DNA of 54,344 nucleotides from Pseudomonadota bacterium (GTDB lineage Bacteria > Myxococcota_A > Polyangia > Polyangiales > Polyangiaceae), in the NCBI GenBank assembly GCA_023432025.1, contig JAEYVE010000274.1, positions 1 to 54,344 on the forward strand. The letters run 5' to 3'. Each line of letters begins with the position of its first letter. Position 1 is the first letter of the stretch. A program made the translations under genes and the position numbers. Of the stretch, positions 33,825 through 42,234 are shown piece after piece. Under the pieces are notes generated by a model that was given only the letters and a program-made list of their open reading frames with translations, was not told the origin of the DNA and made no database searches.

Positions 33825-34238
33825 ATGACTGAGCTCTTCCGCCTCGGCTTGCAGCTCCTTTCGCTGCTCTTGGTTCTGGGAGGCGCGGCGTGGGTGCTCC
33901 TCCGACTGGGGCACCGCAAGGTAGCGAGCGAGCGCGGCGTGCTCGAGCTCGTCGCGCGTCTACCGCTCGAAGGACGGCGCGCGATCTACCTGGTCCGCGC
34001 CGGACGTCGCGTGCTCGTCGTCGGCGGAAGCGAAAGCGGCCTGACGCAGCTGGCTGACTTCGATTCGGCGGAGCTCCACACGCCGAGCGACCTCGGCGAC
34101 CTCGCCCTCTCCCTCACTCGGGGTGAACGCACCGTCGTCCCGGAGCCCCACCGCCCCGAAACACCCGCAACTCCCCACTCCGCGCGGCGCCCCGTCACCA
34201 CGCACGCGAGCGCGCCCACGACAGAAGCCCACGACTAG
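33825..34238 (+). CDS. FliO-like membrane protein
   Basis: A 137-residue protein with one N-terminal transmembrane helix (LLSLLLVLGGAAWVLLRL) and a small domain with ELVARLPLEGRRAIYLVRAGRRVLVVGG, which matches the short FliO/SctO-neighbour export factor that helps FliP assembly in flagella: beta-strands, a VLVVGG turn and a polar tail. The last 50 residues are Pro/Thr-rich. It ends two bases before sctR, so the two are certainly co-expressed. No other flagellar or type III gene is in the window. FliO is missing from most injectisomes, so a FliO-like gene beside an SctR-like one is unusual. Confidence 0.7.
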   Translation: MTELFRLGLQLLSLLLVLGGAAWVLLRLGHRKVASERGVLELVARLPLEGRRAIYLVRAGRRVLVVGGSESGLTQLADFDSAELHTPSDLGDLALSLTRGERTVVPEPHRPETPATPHSARRPVTTHASAPTTEAHD

Positions 34239-34240
34239 CC

Positions 34241-34882
34241 ATGGAAGGCTCAGAGCTCATCCTGGGACTCACGGTGCTCGGCGCGCTGCCCCTCCTTTTC
34301 ATGGGGCTCACCGCGTTCGTCAAAATCTCGACCGTGCTCTTCATCACGCGCAGCGCCATCGGCATGCCCGCGGTCCCGTCCAACGTGGTCGTGCTCGTGC
34401 TTTCGGCGGCGCTCACCACGCTGGCGATGCTCCCGGTGACTCAGCTCGTGGCGGAGCGCGCCACACCTTTGCTCCAAGAGCCGAACGAACGTCCCTTGAA
34501 CGAGCGCGCCGGCGCCCTCCTCGACGCGGTGCGTGAGCCCCTCCGCGCCTTTTACCAAGCCAACGCGTCACCCCGCGAAACGGAGCGCTTCACCCAGCTC
34601 GGACGTTCACGTGGCGCCACGCCGGTGAACCCGACCGATTTCAGCGTGCTCGTGCCTGCGTTTTTGGTGACGGAGCTCCTCGAGGCGTTCGCGCTCGGCT
34701 TCGCCCTTTTTCTGCCCTTCCTGGTCATCGATCTGCTCGTCTCCAACGTCCTCGTGAGCCTCGGCATTTCGTCGCTGAGCCCGACGCAAGTGGCGTTACC
34801 ATTGAAAATCCTGCTGTTCGTCGCGCTCGATGGTTGGGGCCTGCTCTCGCAAACGCTCATCAAGAGCTACGTTTCGGGCTAG
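34241..34882 (+). CDS. sctR: SctR/FliP-family type III export gate protein
   Basis: A 213-residue inner-membrane protein with four hydrophobic regions (about 7-27, 45-67, 145-170, 185-205). TAFVKISTVLFITRSAIG near the start and the block VPAFLVTELLEAFALGFALF with LPFLVIDLLVSNVLVSLG and KILLFVALDGW are the SctR/FliP signature. Five copies form the core of the export gate with SctS and SctT. There is no N-terminal signal peptide, which favours the injectisome SctR branch over FliP. It is immediately downstream of the FliO-like gene. sctS, sctT, sctU and sctV are absent here, so either the machinery is scattered in the genome or this is a remnant. Confidence 0.9.
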   Translation: MEGSELILGLTVLGALPLLFMGLTAFVKISTVLFITRSAIGMPAVPSNVVVLVLSAALTTLAMLPVTQLVAERATPLLQEPNERPLNERAGALLDAVREPLRAFYQANASPRETERFTQLGRSRGATPVNPTDFSVLVPAFLVTELLEAFALGFALFLPFLVIDLLVSNVLVSLGISSLSPTQVALPLKILLFVALDGWGLLSQTLIKSYVSG

Positions 34883-35335
34883 AGCATCCTTCGCGCGTGA
34901 GCACCCTTCGTGCCCACGGCACCAAGAGCCGCCCTCTTTCGTACGCGAGAGCACCAAGAGCCGCCCTCTTTCGGGGTCCGCGCCGCGCGTCGTCATTCCG
35001 GTGCTCCCGCACTACGCCAAGCGCAAAGCCGAGCGGAGCGGCGGCGCGCCCCATCCGCGCGGTCGAACGTCCGAAGCGAAGCACGCTCGTTCAAGTCGGC
35101 CTCGCCCGCGCGCCGCCACCATCCCCGCACGGCAAGCAGGACCGCGCCGTGGGACCTTTCGACGCAGTCCGCAAACCAGAGAACCCCCAATGTCTCCGGT
35201 GACTTGCCCCAAAATTTGCCTCCTCGAGACCGCCCGCCCCCACTTCGTCGAACGGCTCGACCTCGAAGCCCCCTTCGGCTCCCCCGGTTGCGAAGCATCC
35301 CCCATGTGATACGCCGCGGGCGGAAATCCCGAGAA
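34883..35335. other. Non-coding gap with direct repeats, before the sulfatase-fold gene
   Basis: About 450 bp with no convincing gene; reading frames through it are Arg/Pro/Ser-rich and lack start signals. It holds a 23-bp direct repeat (34919 and 34951), one copy of the 18-bp dispersed motif (34999-35016), and then GC-rich DNA. No promoter could be assigned. Confidence 0.55.
34919..34973 (+). repeat. 23-bp direct repeat, two copies
   Basis: GCACCAAGAGCCGCCCTCTT plus TCG occurs at 34919-34941 and 34951-34973, identical, with a 32-bp period. GAGAG lies between. It lies about 40 bp after sctR. Confidence 0.9.
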
Positions 35336-37303
35336 ATGAGCCAGTCCATCGACACCGCAGCCGTGGGCCCTGAGAGCGCGAGCACGGACCCGCTTTCACT
35401 CTCGCCCCAGAAGTCACGCCGCGCCCTCCTCTGGTCCAGGATCGCTGGCATCGGCGTCGGCACGCTTCTGCTCCTCGACGTGGCGTCGCGTCTCATGCTG
35501 AACAGCATGGAAAGCCCGCTCCGCTGGGCACCCAAAGATTGGGCCGTCTATGGGCTCGGGCTGGCGTGGTCCGTGAGCACGTGGTTCGCGATGCCCATCG
35601 TCTTGCGGCCGCTCCTCACGGCAACGTGGAGAAAGCGTCTGGTTGCAGGCGTCTCCGCGCTGTGGCTCGCCATCGTGCTCCTGGCAACGTTCGCGTTTCG
35701 CATTTTCACCGAGCAATCGCCGAGCTGGCAAGCGCTACGTTTCTTGGTCGACAAACCCGATCACGCCTACGAGCTCGGCCGACAATGGCTGGGTTGGCTC
35801 CCTCTGGTCGCCACGCTCGCGACCATCGTGGGGCTCTACTTCGTCGGCACTACGCTGCTCGAAGGAGCCCCGCAAAGGCCTCGAAAGAAGCGCTGGCGCG
35901 CGCTCATCGTCGTCGTCTACGCGACGCTCACGGTCATGTTGTGCCTCGTGCCAGGTATGCAGTCTCCGCTGCCCATCGAGGCGCTCGGCATGACGTCGTT
36001 CGGCAGCTTCGGAGTCGCCACCTTCTACGGTGAGCGTCACTTGGTCACCCCCGTGCGTCCGCCGCTTCCACCAGCGCGTGAAACCGATCCGCCCAGCATC
36101 CTCTTGCTCTTTCACGAGTCCCTCAGCGCCGACGCGGTGTTTCCCGGCCTCGACTACAAGGGACGCTTCGACGTGCGGAAAACGTCGCCGTTCACGTCGA
36201 CCTTGCTCGGTCGAGAAAGCGAAGGTTTCTTCGTGCTGACGCGCGCGCGCGCGAACGCGACCGCGACCGAATCCAGCGTGCCCACGGTGCTCTCCGGGGT
36301 CGATCTGGGCGGCGCCACGGACGCCTACGGGACGGCCCAGAGCATCTGGTCCCTCGGCAAAGCGACAAAAGCCTCCACCTTCTTGTTCTCGTCCTGCAGC
36401 TACAACTGGAGCCACTTCGACGAGTTTTTCATCGACAAGAACGTCGACTACCACCGCACGGGCCTCGAGCTCGGCCCAAGAATCGTCAACGACTCCGGTG
36501 TCGACGATCGCCTCATGGTCGACGCAAGCCTCACGTACCTGCGCCGCTTGATCGCCGACAAGAAACGCTTCGTCGGCGTCTTGCATTTCGACGCCACGCA
36601 CCTGCCCGGCTACTGGGGACCCGGTACGGACAAGATCAAAGCCCCGCACGACGAACGCTACCCGAAGGCCGCCGCCTACGTGGACAAGATGAACGAGGAC
36701 CTCGTCGGCGAGATCCTTTCCTCGAGCGCTCGCGACAACACCATCATCATCGCCACCTCCGATCATGGCGAGCAAATCCCACCGATGCGGGAGCCCAACC
36801 GGCTGGGCAACTACTACGAGCCCACGGTGCGCATCCCCGTCTGGCTCTACGTGCCGCCCAAGCTGCTCGAAAAGCATCCGGAGTACCGCGCCCAGCTTTT
36901 GGCGTGGAAGGAGCGCAACGCGCAAAACATGGACGTGTTGCCCACCGTACGGGACTTCCTCACCTTCCCCCGCGAGGCCTCGCTCGATTTGCCGGGACAC
37001 AGCTGGGTCGCCCCTCCCCCCGCCGTCGACCAAATGGCAGGGCAGAGCACGACCAGCTTCCGCGCCTGGAACAACGAAGGTTTCTTCGTGGTGCGCGAGC
37101 GTCTGAAAATCATCGTTTCGAGCGAGACGGAGAAGCCAGAAATCTACGACCTTTCGAAGGATCCCGAGGAAAAGCACGACCTCTGGGGCAACGACGCCGT
37201 GCGTACGAGCGTCGAGCCTTGGGTACGTGAGCTCGTGCGGACCGGCCAAGAGCGCCGCATCCTGTGCAAGCGCCTCGGCGAAACACGCTGCCCCTACATG
37301 TGA
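35336..37303 (+). CDS. Membrane-anchored sulfatase-fold hydrolase or phosphoethanolamine transferase-like enzyme
   Basis: A 655-residue protein from ATG 35336. About five transmembrane helices fill residues 30-220. The periplasmic part (about 245-640) is an alkaline-phosphatase-type sulfatase fold: LLLFHESLSAD near the metal site, ATATESSVPTVLSG, HFDATHLPGYWG and the metal motif SDHGEQIPP. A late KIIVSSETEKPEIYDLSKDP is typical of sulfatases. The layout of helices then sulfatase fold is that of LtaS and EptA enzymes, which move phosphoglycerol or phosphoethanolamine onto lipids and sugars. I could not identify the nucleophile with certainty. A longer frame from 34910 exists but reads as non-coding sequence; the ATG at 35336 follows AGAA. 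Confidence 0.82.
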   Translation: MSQSIDTAAVGPESASTDPLSLSPQKSRRALLWSRIAGIGVGTLLLLDVASRLMLNSMESPLRWAPKDWAVYGLGLAWSVSTWFAMPIVLRPLLTATWRKRLVAGVSALWLAIVLLATFAFRIFTEQSPSWQALRFLVDKPDHAYELGRQWLGWLPLVATLATIVGLYFVGTTLLEGAPQRPRKKRWRALIVVVYATLTVMLCLVPGMQSPLPIEALGMTSFGSFGVATFYGERHLVTPVRPPLPPARETDPPSILLLFHESLSADAVFPGLDYKGRFDVRKTSPFTSTLLGRESEGFFVLTRARANATATESSVPTVLSGVDLGGATDAYGTAQSIWSLGKATKASTFLFSSCSYNWSHFDEFFIDKNVDYHRTGLELGPRIVNDSGVDDRLMVDASLTYLRRLIADKKRFVGVLHFDATHLPGYWGPGTDKIKAPHDERYPKAAAYVDKMNEDLVGEILSSSARDNTIIIATSDHGEQIPPMREPNRLGNYYEPTVRIPVWLYVPPKLLEKHPEYRAQLLAWKERNAQNMDVLPTVRDFLTFPREASLDLPGHSWVAPPPAVDQMAGQSTTSFRAWNNEGFFVVRERLKIIVSSETEKPEIYDLSKDPEEKHDLWGNDAVRTSVEPWVRELVRTGQERRILCKRLGETRCPYM

Positions 37304-37338
37304 GGCAGCATCGGGCGTGCTCCGCGGGCGGCCACGAG

Positions 37339-37513
37339 CTGCCCGCGGCGCCGACTTCGCGCCCTTGCCTCGACCTGCGACCCCGCGCTCCCGCGTCGGC
37401 CGCGGACTTCGCGCTTTTCGCCCCGGCGAGCTGACCCCGCGTCGGCCGCGGACTTCGCGCTTTTCGCCCGGCGAGCTGCCCGCCGCTCCCGCGATGGGGC
37501 GCCGACTTCGCGC
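37339..37513 (+). repeat. About 50-bp diverged repeats with GACTTCGCGC core
   Basis: The core GACTTCGCGC occurs at 37353, 37405, 37451 and 37504. The two central units (37391-37433 and 37437-37478) are almost identical over about 42 bp, differing by one C. The core recurs in the tandem repeat at the end of the window as CACTTCGCGC. Confidence 0.8.
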
Positions 37514-37789
37514 TTTTCTCACTCGGCGCTGAGCAGAGCGTCCCTACGCTCCCTCCGTCGACCTCGTCCAACACACGCACCGCGACGTGCGCAGACTCGC
37601 CCGCGAACCGTGTCCATCGTGAACGGCCTCGCTCGGCCCCAGACCGGGCGCAGCCCCTTCCACCAAGTTCAGGCGATGCGCGCGCACGTGGTCAAACAAA
37701 GACCGCCCTGGTTGTCCTTTTCGCGACGCCGTGCGCGAGGGTTGGCGTACCCTCGCCCTCCTAGCTCGAGTCACCCGATCTCCAACAGA

Positions 37790-37869
37790 GCTCACCGCCT
37801 CTAGAGCTCTCCTCCTCTAGAGCTCTCCGCCTCTGGGGCTCACCGTCTCTGGGGCTCACCGTCTCTCCC
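37790..37869 (+). repeat. 16-bp tandem repeat, five copies, just upstream of the ABC operon
   Basis: Five units of the form GCTCACCGCCTCTAGA, GCTCTCCTCCTCTAGA, GCTCTCCGCCTCTGGG, GCTCACCGTCTCTGGG and GCTCACCGTCTCTCCC run head to tail. TCTAGAGCTC creates small palindromes across the first unit borders. The array ends 17 bp before ATG 37887, in the position of a leader or operator. Confidence 0.85.
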
Positions 37870-37886
37870 GTCGGAACTCTTCTGTG

Positions 37887-38684
37887 ATGTCCAAATCCAT
37901 CGTCTCCATCCAGAACGCCACCAAGGACTACCCGCTCGGAGCCACCGTCGTGCACGCGCTGCGCGGCGTAACGCTCGAAGTGCCGGAGGGCGAGTTTCTC
38001 TCGATCGCCGGCCCTTCCGGCAGCGGCAAAACCACCCTCCTGAACCTGATCGGCTGCGTGGACACACCCACCGGGGGCACCGTCACGGTCGACGGACACG
38101 AAACCACCAAGCTGAGTGAGCGAGGCCTCACCAAGCTTCGCCTGGACACCATCGGCTTCATTTTCCAGAGCTTCAACCTGGTCAACGTGCTCGACATCTT
38201 CCGCAACGTCGAGCTCCCCCTGCTCCTCCAAAGGGTGCTCTCCAAGAGCGAACGTGAAAAACGCGTGCTGGGCTTGCTCGACCGTGTTGGCCTGAAGGAC
38301 TACGCGCGGCATCGCCCGAGCGAGCTCAGCGGCGGACAACGCCAACGCGTCGCCATCGCTCGCGCCTTGGTGACCCAGCCCAAGCTGGTCTTGGCGGACG
38401 AGCCCACCGCCAACCTCGACTCGAAGACCGGTCAAAACATCATCGATCTGATGAAGGAGTTGAACCAAACCGAGCGCACCACCTTCATCTTCTCCACACA
38501 CGACGCGCGCGTCATGGCACACGCCAGCGCACGCGTTCACATCGCGGACGGCAAAATCGCCGGCGTGGAGCGCGGAGCCGCAGATCCCTCCCATGACCCC
38601 GCGCTGCTCGCGGCAACCGCCGAGCTCGGCGCAGAAGCCCAAAAGCACGCGGCCTCGGACGAAAGCGTCTCCGCTTCGGAGTGA
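37887..38684 (+). CDS. ABC transporter ATPase, LolD/MacB type
   Basis: A 265-residue ATPase. Walker A GPSGSGKTT (42-50), the Q-loop FIFQSFNLV, signature LSGGQRQR (147-154), Walker B LVLADE (167-172) and the H-loop STHDARVMAHA are all present. The LolD/MacB/FtsE class partners with FtsX-type permeases, two of which follow. About 35 residues past the normal end form an Ala-rich acidic tail. Start ATG 37887 (a GTG lies one codon upstream). It opens a five-gene plus-strand cluster: the next gene starts 8 bp after its stop. Confidence 0.96.
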   Translation: MSKSIVSIQNATKDYPLGATVVHALRGVTLEVPEGEFLSIAGPSGSGKTTLLNLIGCVDTPTGGTVTVDGHETTKLSERGLTKLRLDTIGFIFQSFNLVNVLDIFRNVELPLLLQRVLSKSEREKRVLGLLDRVGLKDYARHRPSELSGGQRQRVAIARALVTQPKLVLADEPTANLDSKTGQNIIDLMKELNQTERTTFIFSTHDARVMAHASARVHIADGKIAGVERGAADPSHDPALLAATAELGAEAQKHAASDESVSASE

Positions 38685-38692
38685 GGGGCACC

Positions 38693-40891
38693 ATGCGCGG
38701 CTACACGGATACTTTCCTCGTCATCGCTCAGATTGCCTTTCGCAATCTGTTCGCCAGCCGGCTCAAAACACTGATCGTCGGCGGCATCATCCTGTTCGGC
38801 GGCTTCTTGGTCGTGCTCGGCACGTCGCTCTTGGACAGCGTCGATCAATCGATGAAAAAGAGCATCGTCGGCAGCGTAGCTGGCGATCTCCAAGTGTACG
38901 GGTCCGACTCCAAAGAAGAGTTGGACGTCATGGGCGGCTTCAACATCGAAGGCAGCGACGTCGCGCCCATCGAGCGCTTCGAGGACGTCAAAAAAGTCCT
39001 CACGAGCGTTCAAAACGTGAAGACCGTGGTGCCCATGGGCCTGTCCGGCGCGTTCGTCGCCGGCGGCAACACGATCGACCTCGTGCTCGCCGACCTGCGG
39101 GAAACCGTGAAGGAACGTCAGGCGAGCGGCCCGAACCCCAAGCTCGACGCCCGCTACGAAGCACAAAAAAGCCACGTCCGCCAAATCGTGAGCGTACTCA
39201 AGGGCAGCGTGTCGAACGCGCGTGAGCTCGCGGACGAACGCGCGCTCAGCGAGGCCGACCTGGCCGAGCTCGACCGCACGGTGTCGCTCGAGTTCTGGAA
39301 GGAGTTCGACGAGAACCCGTTGGACGCCCTGGAGTTCTTGGAAAACCGCGTGGCGCCGCTGGCGACGGATGCGGATCTCCTGGCCCTTCGTTACGTCGGC
39401 ACGGATCCGCAAGCCTTCGCTCGCGCCTTCGATCGCTTCCAGATGGTCGACGGCGAAATGATCCCCCGCGGCAAGGCGGGCTTTCTGTTCTCGAAGTACG
39501 TGTACGAGAACGAAATCAAGATGAAGGCGGCGCGCAGCCTGGACAAGATCAAGGCCGCGCGGGAAACCCGAGGCGCCAAAATCGCGGAGGACGACGAGCT
39601 CAAGCGCCTCGTGCGAGAGAACAGCACGCAGGTCAAGGAGCTCCTACTCCAGCTGGACGAGCAGAGGGCCGCGCTCTTTCGCGACAAGCTCAAAAAGCAC
39701 CTCGGCTCGAACGAAACGGACGTCGGCAAGCTCTTGTCCGAGTTCTTGAACACGGACGACGACAGCTTCGACGCGCGCTACGCGTTCTTTTACGCAGAGC
39801 TCGCGCCGCACCTCGCTCTTTATCGGATCCCCGTCGGTAGCAACATCACCATCAAGGCGTTCACGAAGAGCGGCTACGTCCAGTCGGTCAACCTGCACGT
39901 ATACGGCACCTTCGCCTTCAAGGGCCTCGAAAACAGCCCGCAGGCAGGCAGCCTCAACCTGATGGACCTGGTGAGCTTCAGAAACCTGTACGGTTACCTC
40001 ACCAAGGAGCGCGCCGCCGAAATTGCGGCGATGCAGAGCGAGCTGGGTCTCAAAGCAATCGACCGACAAAACGCCGAAGCCGAGCTCTTCGGCGCGGCCC
40101 CACCCAGCGAGGCGCCGCCCAGCGATGGCGCGCCCAGCGACGTCCCCACCGGCGATAGCCGTCCCAGCGACGCCACCGCCCAAGCAGACGCCGCGCCCGC
40201 CAGTGAAACGCAAAGCGCGCTCGATATCGCGCTCGGCTCGCTCTCGGGTCGTCGTGCGCAAAGCAACGCCCAGGCGAGCTACGACCCGAAGAACTTGGAA
40301 GAGGGCATCGTCCTGAACGCCGCGGTGCTCTTGAATGACCCCGCCCGCATCGACGAAACGCGCGCGGCCATCGAGCGCGCGGTGGAGAGCGCAAGGCTTC
40401 CGCTCAAGACGATCACCTGGCAACAGGCGTCGGGCCTCACGGGCCAGTTCGTGACCCTCATGCGCCTCGTGCTCTACGTGGCCGTCATCATCATTTTCGT
40501 GGTGGCGCTGGTCATCATTTCCAACGCGCTCGTCATGGCCACGCTCGAGCGCGTCCGAGAAATCGGCACGCTGCGAGCGCTCGGCGCGCAGCGGCGCTTC
40601 GTCTTGGCCATGTTGGTGGTGGAGAGCGTGCTGGTCGGCCTCGTCTTCGGACTCTTGGGCGCGGGCCTCGGCGCTGCGCTCGTTCTCTTCTTCGGAAAAA
40701 CGGGCCTCCCCGCACAAAACGATGTCATGACGTTCTTCTTCTCCGGCAGCCACCTCCACCCCGCGCTGGAGAGCAAGAACGTGTTCATCGCGCTCGCGAT
40801 CGTGTCGCTCGTCAGCGTGTTGTCCTGTTTTTACCCCGCATGGATCGCCATGCGAGTCACGCCGCGTCAGGCGATGTCAACGGAGGAGTGA
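38693..40891 (+). CDS. FtsX-type ABC permease with very large periplasmic domain
   Basis: A 732-residue permease starting at ATG 38693, with GAGGGG four bases upstream. One transmembrane helix near residues 25-50 (LKTLIVGGIILFGGFLVVLG) is followed by a periplasmic region of about 520 residues and then three C-terminal helices that form the FtsX domain (VVALVIISNALVMATLERVREIGTLRALG, VLVGLVFGLLGAG, IALAIVSLVSVLSCFYPAWIAMR). LolC/LolE and MacB usually carry 200-250 periplasmic residues; here the insert is more than twice that, with Lys/Glu-rich coiled-coil-like helices (about 270-370) and a Pro/Ser/Asp-rich linker of repeated PSD triplets near residues 468-500. The large arm could reach across the periplasm or hold a partner. 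Confidence 0.9.
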   Translation: MRGYTDTFLVIAQIAFRNLFASRLKTLIVGGIILFGGFLVVLGTSLLDSVDQSMKKSIVGSVAGDLQVYGSDSKEELDVMGGFNIEGSDVAPIERFEDVKKVLTSVQNVKTVVPMGLSGAFVAGGNTIDLVLADLRETVKERQASGPNPKLDARYEAQKSHVRQIVSVLKGSVSNARELADERALSEADLAELDRTVSLEFWKEFDENPLDALEFLENRVAPLATDADLLALRYVGTDPQAFARAFDRFQMVDGEMIPRGKAGFLFSKYVYENEIKMKAARSLDKIKAARETRGAKIAEDDELKRLVRENSTQVKELLLQLDEQRAALFRDKLKKHLGSNETDVGKLLSEFLNTDDDSFDARYAFFYAELAPHLALYRIPVGSNITIKAFTKSGYVQSVNLHVYGTFAFKGLENSPQAGSLNLMDLVSFRNLYGYLTKERAAEIAAMQSELGLKAIDRQNAEAELFGAAPPSEAPPSDGAPSDVPTGDSRPSDATAQADAAPASETQSALDIALGSLSGRRAQSNAQASYDPKNLEEGIVLNAAVLLNDPARIDETRAAIERAVESARLPLKTITWQQASGLTGQFVTLMRLVLYVAVIIIFVVALVIISNALVMATLERVREIGTLRALGAQRRFVLAMLVVESVLVGLVFGLLGAGLGAALVLFFGKTGLPAQNDVMTFFFSGSHLHPALESKNVFIALAIVSLVSVLSCFYPAWIAMRVTPRQAMSTEE

Positions 40892-40895
40892 GGCC

Positions 40896-42212
40896 ATGCT
40901 CGGAATCCTGATCGATCTACGCATTGCCGTGCTCAGCTTGCTCGAGCACAGGCGCCGCATGGCGTTCCTCGGCTCGGCCATCGCGGGCGTCACCATGCTG
41001 CTCGTTCTGTTGAACGCGCTGTCCGCCGGGGTGCGCGGCACGCTCGTCGACACGGCCACCACGCTGAGCACGGGTCACCTGAACGTGGGCGGCTTTTTCA
41101 AGGTGACAGGCGGCACGGCCGCTCCCGCCGTCACCCGGGCGTCCGAAGTTCAAGCCCTGGTGACACGTGAGGTACCGGAGCTGGATTTTACGGTCGAGCG
41201 CGGGCGTGGCTGGGCCAAAATCGTCTCCGACACCTCGTCCATGCAGGCCGGCATCGGCGGCATCAACGTCGAAAAAGAGCGTGAATTCAAGAAGGTGCTT
41301 ACGATCGCCTCGGGCAAGCTCGAAGATCTGAAGGAACCCTCCACCATTCTTTTGTTCGAGGAACAAGCCAAGAAGTTGGGCGTAAAGGTGGGGGACGCCA
41401 TCACCATCTCCGCGCAAACCACCCGCGGGGTCAACAACACCATCGACTGCCGCGTCGTCGCGATCGCGAAGGACGTCGGCATGCTGAGCAAGTGGAGCGT
41501 TTACATTCCCGCCGACTCGCTGCGCGCGCTGTACCAGTACAGACCGGACACGACCGGCGCGATCCAGGTGTACCTGAAGCCCGAGTTCGTGGATCAACTC
41601 GGCCCCATTGCGGCTCGCCTCCGAGAGTCACTCAGCCGCTCCGGTCACCGGGTCATGGAACCGGATCCACGCGCTTTCTGGATGAAGTTCGACTCGGTCT
41701 CCCGCGAGGACTGGACCGGTCAAAAGCTGGACGTGACCACCTGGGAGGACGAGCTGTCCTTCCTGACCTGGACTCTGCAAGCCATCGACGGCTTGTCCTT
41801 CGTCTTGCTCGTCATTTTGGTGGGTATCGTGGTGACGGGCATCATGAACACCATGTGGATCGCCATCCGCGAGCGGACGCGAGAAATTGGCACGCTGCGC
41901 GCCATCGGCATGCAGCGCCTCAACGTGGTGCGCATGTTCCTGTTCGAGTCCCTGCTACTGGGTCTCTTGGGAACGACGGTGGGTGCCGCACTGGGCGTCG
42001 CTCTGGCGTGGCTGGTCAACGCCGCGCACATCAAGGTGCCGCTCGCCGTGCAGCTCTTCTTGATGAGCGAAGAGCTCCACCTGATCGCGGCACCGGCGTC
42101 GGTGGGACGCGCCGTGGCTTTGCTCACCGTGGTCACGGGACTCGCGGCCCTGTACCCGGCGCTCCGCGCCGCGCGCCGACGCCCCGTGGATGCCATGAGT
42201 CACTTCGGCTAA
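40896..42212 (+). CDS. FtsX-type ABC permease, LolC/LolE-like
   Basis: A 438-residue permease of ordinary size. Transmembrane helix 1 spans about residues 20-45 (MAFLGSAIAGVTMLLVLLNALSAG), the periplasmic domain about 50-290 and three C-terminal helices follow (SFVLLVILVGIVVTGIMNTMWIAIRERTREIGTLRAIG and two more). The RTREIGTLRAIGM coupling motif is typical of MacB/LolC/LolE. It starts four bases past the previous stop, so the two permeases should form a heterodimer with the ATPase at 37887, as LolC and LolE do with LolD. Confidence 0.94.
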   Translation: MLGILIDLRIAVLSLLEHRRRMAFLGSAIAGVTMLLVLLNALSAGVRGTLVDTATTLSTGHLNVGGFFKVTGGTAAPAVTRASEVQALVTREVPELDFTVERGRGWAKIVSDTSSMQAGIGGINVEKEREFKKVLTIASGKLEDLKEPSTILLFEEQAKKLGVKVGDAITISAQTTRGVNNTIDCRVVAIAKDVGMLSKWSVYIPADSLRALYQYRPDTTGAIQVYLKPEFVDQLGPIAARLRESLSRSGHRVMEPDPRAFWMKFDSVSREDWTGQKLDVTTWEDELSFLTWTLQAIDGLSFVLLVILVGIVVTGIMNTMWIAIRERTREIGTLRAIGMQRLNVVRMFLFESLLLGLLGTTVGAALGVALAWLVNAAHIKVPLAVQLFLMSEELHLIAAPASVGRAVALLTVVTGLAALYPALRAARRRPVDAMSHFG

Positions 42213-42234
42213 CTCTTTCCGAAAGGCCCTACCC

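Larger units (their letters stand above)
37304..37886. other. Repeat-rich non-coding gap before the ABC/LolA-like operon
   Basis: About 580 bp. Left part: four diverged units of about 50 bp containing GACTTCGCGC. Middle (about 37540-37780): no recognisable gene; one weak frame on each strand, neither with a start signal. Right part: five 16-bp repeats at 37790-37869, ending 17 bp before the first ATG. A promoter for the operon should lie here but I cannot place it. Confidence 0.6.

Noticed and set aside
34910..35335. Long in-frame extension upstream of the sulfatase-fold gene
   Set aside because: It is Arg/Pro/Ser-rich, has no Shine-Dalgarno sequence, contains DNA repeats and precedes a good start at 35336.
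37544..37804. Possible small genes on both strands (64 and 83 residues) between the sulfatase and ABC genes
   Set aside because: No start signals, no recognisable domain and biased composition. A faint transposase-like look of the minus frame was too weak to report.
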